Origin: Gp7-AA10 sp035516895
Lineage (GTDB): Bacteria; Acidobacteriota; Thermoanaerobaculia; Gp7-AA8
Assembly: GCA_035516895.1 (NCBI GenBank)
Contig: DATIZY010000053.1
Location: forward strand, 1 to 26,452
Length of the DNA: 26,452 bases
Direction: 5' to 3'
Part shown: positions 14,509 to 21,512 of the stretch, one piece after another
Position numbering within the stretch: the stretch's first letter is position 1
How the letters are laid out: every line of letters begins with the position of its first letter
Position numbers and translations under genes: made by a program
The notes under the pieces: generated by a model
The model's input: the letters and a program-made list of their open reading frames with translations, nothing else
What the model was told of the DNA's origin: nothing
The model's database searches: none

Positions 14509-15294
14509 TTATAGATGCCGAACCATCTCGATCTGCCGGACGAGTTTCTCCGCGCCGCAGTGCACGAGAAACGGCTCGAACTGATCGTCGGCGTTCATGA
14601 TGCGCAGCGGCTTGCGGACGTGACGTCCTGCCGCGGCGAGGAGCGACCGGCCGATGCCCTGCCGCCGCGCCTCGCGGCGAACGGCGAGCAACGGCACGTC
14701 GCCGTTCGACGGAAACACGACGACGTAACCGTCCCGCCCCGCGGGCTCGCCGAGGATGTCGAACGGCTCGCGAGCGCGGCGAAGCGACGCGAGCGAGTTT
14801 TGCCACGACGGCTTCTGGTCGAACCACGATTCGTCGATGCTTCCGGAGCGCAACGCACCCGCGACGCCCCATCCGCCACCCGCCAGCGTCCACGATTGCA
14901 ATCGCTGCGTTTCGATGAATCCGAGCTTCCGGTACAGCGTTTCCGCTCGGCGATTCGTATCGATGACCTCGAGGATGTAGCGCCGGGCGGGCAGCGTGTC
15001 GATCGATCGCTGCATCAGCACTCGCGCGATGCCGCGCCGCCGGTGCGAGATCACGACGCCCGTGCCGCTGTTGTACGCCTCGTCGCCGTCGAGGCAATTG
15101 AAGACGAAGCCGACGAGACGTTCGCCGTCGAACGCGCCCACCGCGAGGTCCGGCCGGTATCCTCGCCGCGTGACCAGGTTCGTCAGATAGTCGACGGTGT
15201 ATCGCGCGGGAATGTCGTAGTCGCTGAATGCTTCATTGAACGCCTTCGTCATTCTCTCGAACGAGACTCCTTCGAGCGAGCGGATCTCGATCAA
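14509..15294 (-). CDS. Tandem GNAT acetyltransferase
   Basis: This encodes 261 residues from a TTG start at 15294 that overlaps the purL stop codon by four bases (TTGA). That start keeps the first beta strand (IEIRSLEGVSFERMTKAF); an ATG at 15252 would lose it. There are two GNAT-like halves. The first has the acetyl-CoA loop in GTGVVISHRRRGIARVL (about residues 80-100), followed by a strand and TLYRKLGF. The second half (about 155-261) has VPLLAVRREARRQGIGRSLL. Both pyrophosphate-binding loops look intact. The substrate is unknown. Overlap with purL implies co-translation, but no role in purine synthesis is evident. Confidence 0.85.
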   Translation of the reverse strand: MIEIRSLEGVSFERMTKAFNEAFSDYDIPARYTVDYLTNLVTRRGYRPDLAVGAFDGERLVGFVFNCLDGDEAYNSGTGVVISHRRRGIARVLMQRSIDTLPARRYILEVIDTNRRAETLYRKLGFIETQRLQSWTLAGGGWGVAGALRSGSIDESWFDQKPSWQNSLASLRRAREPFDILGEPAGRDGYVVVFPSNGDVPLLAVRREARRQGIGRSLLAAAGRHVRKPLRIMNADDQFEPFLVHCGAEKLVRQIEMVRHL

Positions 15295-17576
15295 TGGGCG
15301 AGCACTTCCGGCACATCTTCGCCGACACCGCGGATCACGTCGTCGATCGAATCGCCGCCTAACAGCAGGCCGAATGCGGAGCGCCAGATGCGCGCGAGCT
15401 CCGGCGTCGTCGTTCGCACGAGCGGCGTTCCATTGCGCTCGATGAGAAACACGGCCGGCTCCGTCCGGCCGATCCGCATCGCCGTCACGCCGTGCGTTTT
15501 CGCCAGTGTGAGCACCTCGTCGAGGTGGCGCGTCGAAACGATCGCGCGCGCCTGCGACTCGCCGAACAGCAGTGCGATCGCGTCGAGATCGTCCGCGTGG
15601 CCGGCGAGATCGACATGACAGCCGATGCCCTCCATCGACGATTCGGCGAGCGCGACCGCGAGCCCGCCGTTCGACAGATCGTGCGCGCTCCGCAACAGCC
15701 GCCTCTCGTGCGCGGCAAGGAAACAATCGACGAGCGCCTTCTCGCGATCGAGATCGACGCGCGGCGGCGGCACGATCGCGCCGGGCGCGAACATCTGCTG
15801 CCATTCCGATCCGCCCAACTCGTCGCTCGTGGTGCCGAGGAGGACGATGTCGAGCGAGGCGTCGGGGAAGGACAGCCCGCAGCCGATGTCTTCGCGATCG
15901 AGAATCCCGACCATGCCGACGGTCGGCGTCGGATAAATCGCACGCCCTTCGGTCTCGTTGTAGAACGACACATTGCCGGAGACGACCGGCGTGCCGAGCG
16001 CGTTGCAGGCGTCGCTGATGCCGCGGATGCACTCCGAGAACTGCCACATGATCTCCGGCCGCTCGGGCGAGCCGAAGTTGAGGCAATCGGTGATCGCGAC
16101 GGGTCTGCCGCCGCTCACGGCGACGTTGCGCGCGGCTTCGGCGACGGCCTGCTTGCCGCCTTCGTAGGGATCGAGATGGCAGTAGACCGGATTGACATCG
16201 GACGTGATCGCGAGAGCACGCCCGCTGCCTTTCACGCGAACGATGGCGGCGTCGCGCCGCTCCGGCCCCGCGATCGTGTTCGTGCGCACGGTCGTGTCGT
16301 ACTGCTCGAAGATCCAGTGCTTCGAGCAGAGATTCGGCGAAGCGAGGAGGCGAAACAGCGTGTCCGTCTGATCGCCGGTGGTGCGACGCGCTCTCAGCCT
16401 GTCGTCCGCGGCTTCAGATACCGCGGCTCCGGCGGGCCGCCGCATCGGCCGCTCGTAAACCGGCGCCTCGGTCGAGATCGGATCGACAGGGATCGCCGCC
16501 ACTTCATCGCCGCGCCAGAAGATGCGCACGAATCCGTCGTCGGTCACTTCGCCGATCACCGACGCGTTCAAGTCCCATTTTTCGAAAATGCGAACGACAT
16601 CCGCCTCGCGCCCGCGCTTCGCAACGATCAGCATCCGCTCCTGCGATTCGGAGAGCATGATCTCGTACGGCGTCATGCCGCTTTCGCGCACCGGCACGTC
16701 GTCGAGCACGAGCCGGACGCCGGTGCCTGCGCGGCCCGCCATCTCGAAAGACGACGATGTCAGGCCGGCGGCGCCCATGTCCTGAATGCCGACGATCGCG
16801 TCGCTCTCCATCACTTCGAGGCAGGCCTCGAGCAGGAGTTTTTCCGTGAACGGATCGCCGACCTGCACCGTCGGCCGCTTCTCTTCCGACGCCTGATCGA
16901 ACTCCGCGGAGGCCATCGTCGCGCCGTGGATGCCGTCGCGGCCGGTTTTCGATCCGACGTAGATCACCGGATTTCCGACGCCGCTCGCGGTGCCCTTGAA
17001 AATTTTGTCGCGCGTCGTCACGCCCAGCGCAAACGCGTTGACGAGGATGTTGCCGTTGTAGCACGAGTGAAAGGACGTCTCGCCGCCGACGGTCGGGATG
17101 CCGATGCAATTGCCGTAGCCGCCGATGCCGCGCACGACGCCGTCGACGAGGTAGCGCATGCGCGGCGCGTCGAGATCGCCGAAGCGAAGCGAGTCGAGGC
17201 AGGCAATCGGCCGCGCGCCCATCGTGAAAATATCGCGCAGGATTCCGCCGACGCCGGTCGCCGCGCCCTGATACGGCTCGATGAACGACGGATGGTTGTG
17301 CGATTCCATCTTGAACGCCGCCACCCAGCCGTCGCCGATGTCGATGACGCCCGCGTTCTCACCCGGGCCCTGGATCACGCGCGGCCCGCTCGTCGGAAAT
17401 TTCCTGAGATGCACGCGGCTCGATTTGTACGAGCAGTGCTCCGACCACATCACGGAGAAAATCCCGAGCTCGGTGTAGTTCGGCGCGCGGCCGAGGATTT
17501 GTAGGATAGAGGTGTACTCGGCGTTCGTTAGGCCGTGCGCAGCGATTGTTTCGGAATTGATGGCGGGCTCGTGCAT
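15291..17576 (-). CDS. purL: Phosphoribosylformylglycinamidine synthase subunit PurL
   Basis: PurL converts FGAR to FGAM with ATP and ammonia delivered by PurQ, in the fourth step of purine synthesis. At 761 residues this is the small PurL that works with separate PurS and PurQ, neither of which is in the window. It has the early YTELGIFSVMWSEHCSYKSS block (His47), KMESHNHPSF (His93, His95) and the Gly-rich loops GAATGVGGILRD and VGIQDMGAAGL. The C-terminal half holds a second synthetase-like repeat with DLSNGGLAVALAES. It starts 24 bases from a divergent gene. The gene is followed by an overlapping GNAT gene. Confidence 0.97.
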   Translation of the reverse strand: MHEPAINSETIAAHGLTNAEYTSILQILGRAPNYTELGIFSVMWSEHCSYKSSRVHLRKFPTSGPRVIQGPGENAGVIDIGDGWVAAFKMESHNHPSFIEPYQGAATGVGGILRDIFTMGARPIACLDSLRFGDLDAPRMRYLVDGVVRGIGGYGNCIGIPTVGGETSFHSCYNGNILVNAFALGVTTRDKIFKGTASGVGNPVIYVGSKTGRDGIHGATMASAEFDQASEEKRPTVQVGDPFTEKLLLEACLEVMESDAIVGIQDMGAAGLTSSSFEMAGRAGTGVRLVLDDVPVRESGMTPYEIMLSESQERMLIVAKRGREADVVRIFEKWDLNASVIGEVTDDGFVRIFWRGDEVAAIPVDPISTEAPVYERPMRRPAGAAVSEAADDRLRARRTTGDQTDTLFRLLASPNLCSKHWIFEQYDTTVRTNTIAGPERRDAAIVRVKGSGRALAITSDVNPVYCHLDPYEGGKQAVAEAARNVAVSGGRPVAITDCLNFGSPERPEIMWQFSECIRGISDACNALGTPVVSGNVSFYNETEGRAIYPTPTVGMVGILDREDIGCGLSFPDASLDIVLLGTTSDELGGSEWQQMFAPGAIVPPPRVDLDREKALVDCFLAAHERRLLRSAHDLSNGGLAVALAESSMEGIGCHVDLAGHADDLDAIALLFGESQARAIVSTRHLDEVLTLAKTHGVTAMRIGRTEPAVFLIERNGTPLVRTTTPELARIWRSAFGLLLGGDSIDDVIRGVGEDVPEVLAH

Positions 17577-17600
17577 CGCAGCTGACTATCATTATCTGCG
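17577..17600. promoter_or_regulatory. Bidirectional promoter core between purL and the divergent exported-protein gene
   Basis: Only 24 bases separate the two start codons. On the plus strand TATCAT (17587-17592) ends 8 bases before the ATG at 17601. On the minus strand GATAAT (17596-17591) ends 14 bases before the purL ATG. The two -10-like boxes overlap. CGCAG/CTGCG at the two ends is an inverted repeat. Neither gene has a Shine-Dalgarno sequence, so short or absent leaders are likely. Confidence 0.45.
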
Positions 17601-19451
17601 ATGTTGGCCATCGCTCTGCTGTTCGCCGCGCAAATCGCGGCGGAAAAAATCGCCCAAGCGGACGCGCTGATCGCGGAGATTCAGAAAACTCCCGCGCCCC
17701 ACGTCGAAGAGCGCGCGCAAGTTACGCGCCTGCTCCACGAGGCGGTCGGCGCAGCGCCGCATGACACGCTGGTCATCACGCGATTCGCGGAGTGGACCGC
17801 GCGCGAAACGACGACCGATCTCGATGCGTTCGCGCGCACCGTGTTGCCGGTGGTCCGAGCGGCGGACGATCCCGACGCTGTACGCCACACCGCGAACCTG
17901 ATGGATGTCAACGACAGGGAGATTCTCCTCGCCGACGCACTGGCGCAGCGTCCTCACGATACGGCCTTGTGGCAGGAGCTCGTCGATGATTACTGGCAGG
18001 CTCCGGTGACGGCGACGTTCGGTCCGGTGCGCATCGCCGGCGATGAAGGCTCGCTGCGCGACGAGTGGAAATCGGTGGGCGAGGAGGGCATGGCTCTTTC
18101 GGCGGCCAAGCAGATCGATGCGCTGTCGCAGCTCGGACGCGCGCGCGATCTGCTCATCGTTCTTCGCGCCCTGCCGGAACCGGTTCGCGACCGCGTTCTC
18201 GCGGATGACGTCCGTTTCGACATCGCCCTCGCCGCTCTCGTCACCGGAGAGCACATCGATGTGCAGCTCGCCGGTCCGGTCCGCGACTCGCGTCGCGCCG
18301 GACGGGTGAAGATTCTCGAGATGCTGCAGCGGCCCGAGCACGCGGATCCGTTCGATTTTCTCGCCGACGTCATCGGCCACGCCGGCTCGAGGCCGTGGGC
18401 GGGGCTGTGGGCGGACGCCGTCGCCCGAATCGCAGAAGGCGGTGGCTATTCGCGGCTGGCGTGTGAGATACGCAACCGCGCCGGCTCGCCGTTTTCGCTG
18501 ACGTTCCATGGCAACGCGCTCGACTATCTGCCGCAATCGATGCGCGACGAGCTGCACGCTTCGTTAAAGCAGGATCGGGAGCCAGTCCAATGCAGCGCTC
18601 CCGACGGCGCCTCGGCGACGATCGAGCGACTCATTTCGCAACCGCCGCTCGCGCATTATCGCGAGAAGCCTCTCGACGTTGGTGCGACGGAAGTCGATGC
18701 GGTGACGCCGCGGCTTCCGGATGGTTTTTATCTGATCCGCGCTGAACGCGACGGCGATTCCATGATCGCGATCGGCGCCGATCAGCGAAACGACAGCGGC
18801 TATTGGGTGCTTCGTTCCGGCGACGGCGGGCGCACGTGGGACAAGCCGCTGTTCACCGGACTCTTTCCGGGCTCGCCGTATCGAATCGTGGAGACACCAA
18901 AGCAGCGGATGAACGCCGGCGACCATCTCGATGTCGAAGTCACAGCGACGGAACACAATCCGCCTCTCAGCATCACGCCAAAGGAGAGCGGCATCGCGCT
19001 CGAGATTCCGTGGGCGACGCTCACGCGCGATTCCGACGGCGACGGTTTCACCGATCTCGCCGAGCAGCTCTTCGTGACCGATTGGAACGATCCGACTTCG
19101 TTTCCACATCCGCCCGCGCCGCAACAATCGTCGTTACAGGGGCAGGTCATCGCGGCGATCCTGAAGTACCGCAAGCGCGATTCCGGCTTCGTCTTCATTT
19201 CGGGAACGCGGCACGATTTTGCCGGCGTTGCGACGAAGGCAATCCTGATCGTGCGTACTCCAGACGAATGGAAGAAATACCAACAGAACCTCGGCACCGT
19301 ACGGCTGCTGACTTTTCCGTTCGTGTTCGTCAGCGCAGACGGAACGAAAGCCCTCGCTGTCGTCGACGAGTCCACATCGGAGACCTCGTATCTGCTGACG
19401 AAGAACGGCGACGACTGGGAAGTGAGAGTGCTGGAGTCGAGGATCAGCTGA
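17601..19451 (+). CDS. Exported protein with Asp-box and EF-hand-like loop, unknown function
   Basis: This 616-residue protein has a short signal peptide (MLAIALLFAAQIAA). The first 340 residues are mostly helical without a named domain, and they include repeated DAL/LADAL-type helices that could be TPR-like. Residues 406-413 (SGDGGRTW) are a textbook Asp-box (BNR) motif as in sialidase-like beta propellers. Residues 477-488 follow the 12-residue EF-hand loop exactly (Asp477, 479, 481, 485 and Glu488), as also found in thrombospondin-type calcium repeats. A small alpha/beta domain ends the chain (about 515-616). I do not recognise the protein as a whole. It is divergent from purL and followed 32 bases later by another exported protein. 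Confidence 0.78.
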   Translation: MLAIALLFAAQIAAEKIAQADALIAEIQKTPAPHVEERAQVTRLLHEAVGAAPHDTLVITRFAEWTARETTTDLDAFARTVLPVVRAADDPDAVRHTANLMDVNDREILLADALAQRPHDTALWQELVDDYWQAPVTATFGPVRIAGDEGSLRDEWKSVGEEGMALSAAKQIDALSQLGRARDLLIVLRALPEPVRDRVLADDVRFDIALAALVTGEHIDVQLAGPVRDSRRAGRVKILEMLQRPEHADPFDFLADVIGHAGSRPWAGLWADAVARIAEGGGYSRLACEIRNRAGSPFSLTFHGNALDYLPQSMRDELHASLKQDREPVQCSAPDGASATIERLISQPPLAHYREKPLDVGATEVDAVTPRLPDGFYLIRAERDGDSMIAIGADQRNDSGYWVLRSGDGGRTWDKPLFTGLFPGSPYRIVETPKQRMNAGDHLDVEVTATEHNPPLSITPKESGIALEIPWATLTRDSDGDGFTDLAEQLFVTDWNDPTSFPHPPAPQQSSLQGQVIAAILKYRKRDSGFVFISGTRHDFAGVATKAILIVRTPDEWKKYQQNLGTVRLLTFPFVFVSADGTKALAVVDESTSETSYLLTKNGDDWEVRVLESRIS

Positions 19452-19477
19452 CCGTGCACTACGCGCGATTGTAAAAT
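19448..19477 (+). promoter_or_regulatory. Promoter placing the transcript start at the ATG of the TPR gene
   Basis: CTGACC (19448-19453), 18 bases, then TAAAAT (19472-19477) and exactly 6 bases to the ATG at 19484. With normal -10 geometry the first base of the message is the A of the ATG. No Shine-Dalgarno sequence is present, consistent with a leaderless mRNA. Confidence 0.5.
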
Positions 19478-19483
19478 GCGCGC

Positions 19484-21010
19484 ATGCGACAACTCCTGTT
19501 TTTTGTCGCGGCAGCGATGCCGCTCGCGCTCGTCGCGCAGGAGCACAAGCACGGCGGGCCGGCCGATCTCGGCAACGTCGGTCACGTGCATCTCGCGACG
19601 TCGTGCAACGCCGCCGCGCAGAAGGAAATCGATCTCGCCGATGCTCTGCTGCACTCGTTCTGGTACGGCGAGGCGGAGACGTCGTTCCGCCGCGCGGCGG
19701 ACGCCGATCCGCAATGCGGCATGGCGTGGTGGGGCGTGGCGATGTCCAACTTCCATCAGATCTGGGCGCCGCCGACACCTGCAGAGCTGAAGAATGGTTC
19801 CGAAGCCGCGCGGAAAGCGGAGATCATTGGCGCGAAAACCGGCCGCGAGCGGGCGTACATCGACGCGATCGGCATCTTCTACGCGGATGCAGATAAACGT
19901 ACGCACCCGCAGCGATTGGACGCGTACGAGAACGCGATGGAGAGCGTTGCAGCGGCCAATCCCGACGATCACGAGGCGGCGATCTTCTACGCGCTGGCGA
20001 TTCGAGCGAACGTCGATGACCGCGACAAAACGTATGCGAAGCAGAAGAAGGCAGGAGCGATTCTGGCCCGGATCCTGCCGCTCGAGCCGGAACACCCCGG
20101 GATCGCGCACTACATCATCCATTGCTACGACTATCCGTCGCTCGCGAGTCTCGCGCTGCCCGCCGCGCGCGCGTACGCGAAGCTCGCGCCGGGATCGCCG
20201 CACGCGCTTCACATGCCGGCGCACATTTTTACGCGCCTCGGTTTGTGGGACGAATCGATCGCGTCGAACCTCGCCTCGGCGGCAAAGGCACACGAACACG
20301 GGCTCGTCTCTGACGAGCTGCACGCGATCGACTATCTCGAATACGCCTACCTGCAGCGCGGTGAAAACGCGAAGGCGTACGAGCTCGTGAAACGCGTTCC
20401 GGAAATGACGAAAGACGAAACATTCCAGGCGGCGTACGCCGTCGCCGCGGTGCTCGCACGCTATTCAATCGAGCGGCGAGAATGGAAGGAAGCCGCGGCG
20501 CTGACCGTGCCGCAGAACGCGGACTGGACCCGGTTTCCATGGGCCGAGGCGAACATTCACTTCGCGGTGGCGCTCGGGGCGGCGCGGTCGAATGAGCCGG
20601 AGCTCGCGAAGAAAGCGCTGGACCGTCTGGCGGCGATTCATCAAACGCTCGTCGATCGCAACGATCGCTACTGGGCCGGTCAGGTCGAGATCCAGCGGCT
20701 CAGCGCGGCGGCGTGGCTCGATCGCGATCTCAAGCTCGCGCAGGAAGCGGCCGCTCTGGAAGCGTCGACTGACAAGCATCCCGTGACGCCGGGCGCGATC
20801 GTGCCGGCGCGCGAGCTCCTTGCGGAGATGCTCCTCGAAGCCGGGAACGCGCAAGACGCGTTGACCGAGGCGCAGCGTGCGCTGCGCGACGCGCCGAATC
20901 GCTACAACGGTTTGCGTCTCGCGGCCGTGGCGGCGGAAAAATCCGGCAGATCGGCGGACGCGAAAAACTACCGAAGCCAGATTGCCGAGCTGCGCGTCAG
21001 CGAACGCTGA
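19484..21010 (+). CDS. Exported TPR-repeat protein
   Basis: This is a 508-residue protein with signal peptide MRQLLFFVAAAMPLALVAQ. The mature part is built of helix pairs with TPR features: LLHSFWYGEAETSFRRAADADPQ (about 52-78), then repeats around 150-300 and 440-500 (LLEAGNAQDALTEAQRALRDAP). A His-rich mature N terminus (EHKHGG) and conserved-looking HMPAHIFTRLG near residue 245 stand out. The latter, together with GIAHYIIHCYD, is typical of a family of uncharacterised secreted TPR proteins. There is no catalytic domain. Its 3' end overlaps the convergent tsaE gene by 14 bases. Function unknown; probably a periplasmic scaffold. Confidence 0.85.
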   Translation: MRQLLFFVAAAMPLALVAQEHKHGGPADLGNVGHVHLATSCNAAAQKEIDLADALLHSFWYGEAETSFRRAADADPQCGMAWWGVAMSNFHQIWAPPTPAELKNGSEAARKAEIIGAKTGRERAYIDAIGIFYADADKRTHPQRLDAYENAMESVAAANPDDHEAAIFYALAIRANVDDRDKTYAKQKKAGAILARILPLEPEHPGIAHYIIHCYDYPSLASLALPAARAYAKLAPGSPHALHMPAHIFTRLGLWDESIASNLASAAKAHEHGLVSDELHAIDYLEYAYLQRGENAKAYELVKRVPEMTKDETFQAAYAVAAVLARYSIERREWKEAAALTVPQNADWTRFPWAEANIHFAVALGAARSNEPELAKKALDRLAAIHQTLVDRNDRYWAGQVEIQRLSAAAWLDRDLKLAQEAAALEASTDKHPVTPGAIVPARELLAEMLLEAGNAQDALTEAQRALRDAPNRYNGLRLAAVAAEKSGRSADAKNYRSQIAELRVSER

Positions 21011-21422
21011 TCTCGCGCGAGCCGTCATCGAGGACTCGAATCGTCACCTCGACGTGCTCGTCTTCGAACTCCTCGAACTCGGGCTTCGGCCATTCGATCA
21101 GCTTCACGCCCGGCTGCGCGAGCATTTCGGGGATGCCGATCTCCAGCCACTCCCGGCGATGTTCGGAGAGGCGATAGCCGTCGATGTGAATGATCGGCGG
21201 CTCGTTCGGCCGCGGGTATTCGTGCACGATGGCGAACGACGGTGAGGCGACCTCGCGCGGATCGGCGCCGAGCTCCGCGGCGATCACGCGCGCCATGAAC
21301 GTCTTGCCGGCGCCGAGATCACCGACGAGGTGCACGACGGCGTTCGGCGAGAGCGAGCGCCCGATCTCGCGCGCCGCGGCGGCGGTCTCGTCTTCCGTGT
21401 GAGCGATCCACTTTTTCGTCAT
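20997..21422 (-). CDS. tsaE: tRNA threonylcarbamoyladenosine biosynthesis ATPase TsaE
   Basis: TsaE is the ATPase partner of TsaB/TsaD in making t6A37 in ANN-decoding tRNAs. The 141-residue protein has a Walker A motif GDLGAGKT at 34-41, then SPSFAIVHEY, the HIDGYRL segment (HxDxYR) and LIEW before the C terminus. All are the usual TsaE (YjeE) landmarks at normal length. It follows nnr on the same strand, an arrangement also seen in Escherichia coli (yjeF-yjeE). The 90-base gap between nnr and tsaE is taken up by a long inverted repeat that abuts the start codon, and there is no Shine-Dalgarno sequence. Confidence 0.95.
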   Translation of the reverse strand: MTKKWIAHTEDETAAAAREIGRSLSPNAVVHLVGDLGAGKTFMARVIAAELGADPREVASPSFAIVHEYPRPNEPPIIHIDGYRLSEHRREWLEIGIPEMLAQPGVKLIEWPKPEFEEFEDEHVEVTIRVLDDGSREISVR

Positions 21423-21505
21423 CCGAACGTAGCGAGGGACCTTTGTGATGGTGTGGCGCGATCATTTTGCCATCCGAGCGCCCAGGTTCCTCGCTACGCT
21501 CGGAT
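21421..21505. repeat. Long imperfect inverted repeat between nnr and tsaE
   Basis: The arms 21421-21441 and 21485-21505 are inverted copies with two mismatches in 21 positions; the perfect core is CGTAGCGAGG / CCTCGCTACG. Inside the 43-base loop, GATGG (21447-21451) can pair with CCATC (21470-21474), so a two-storey hairpin is possible. It touches the tsaE start codon. It looks like a dispersed intergenic repeat. It may also affect tsaE translation or attenuate transcription from nnr. Confidence 0.6.
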
Positions 21506-21512
21506 CACATGG

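Noticed and set aside
15492..17504. A 670-codon open frame on the plus strand opposite purL
   Set aside because: Shadow of purL: same reasons, and purL has full-length conserved motifs on the other strand.
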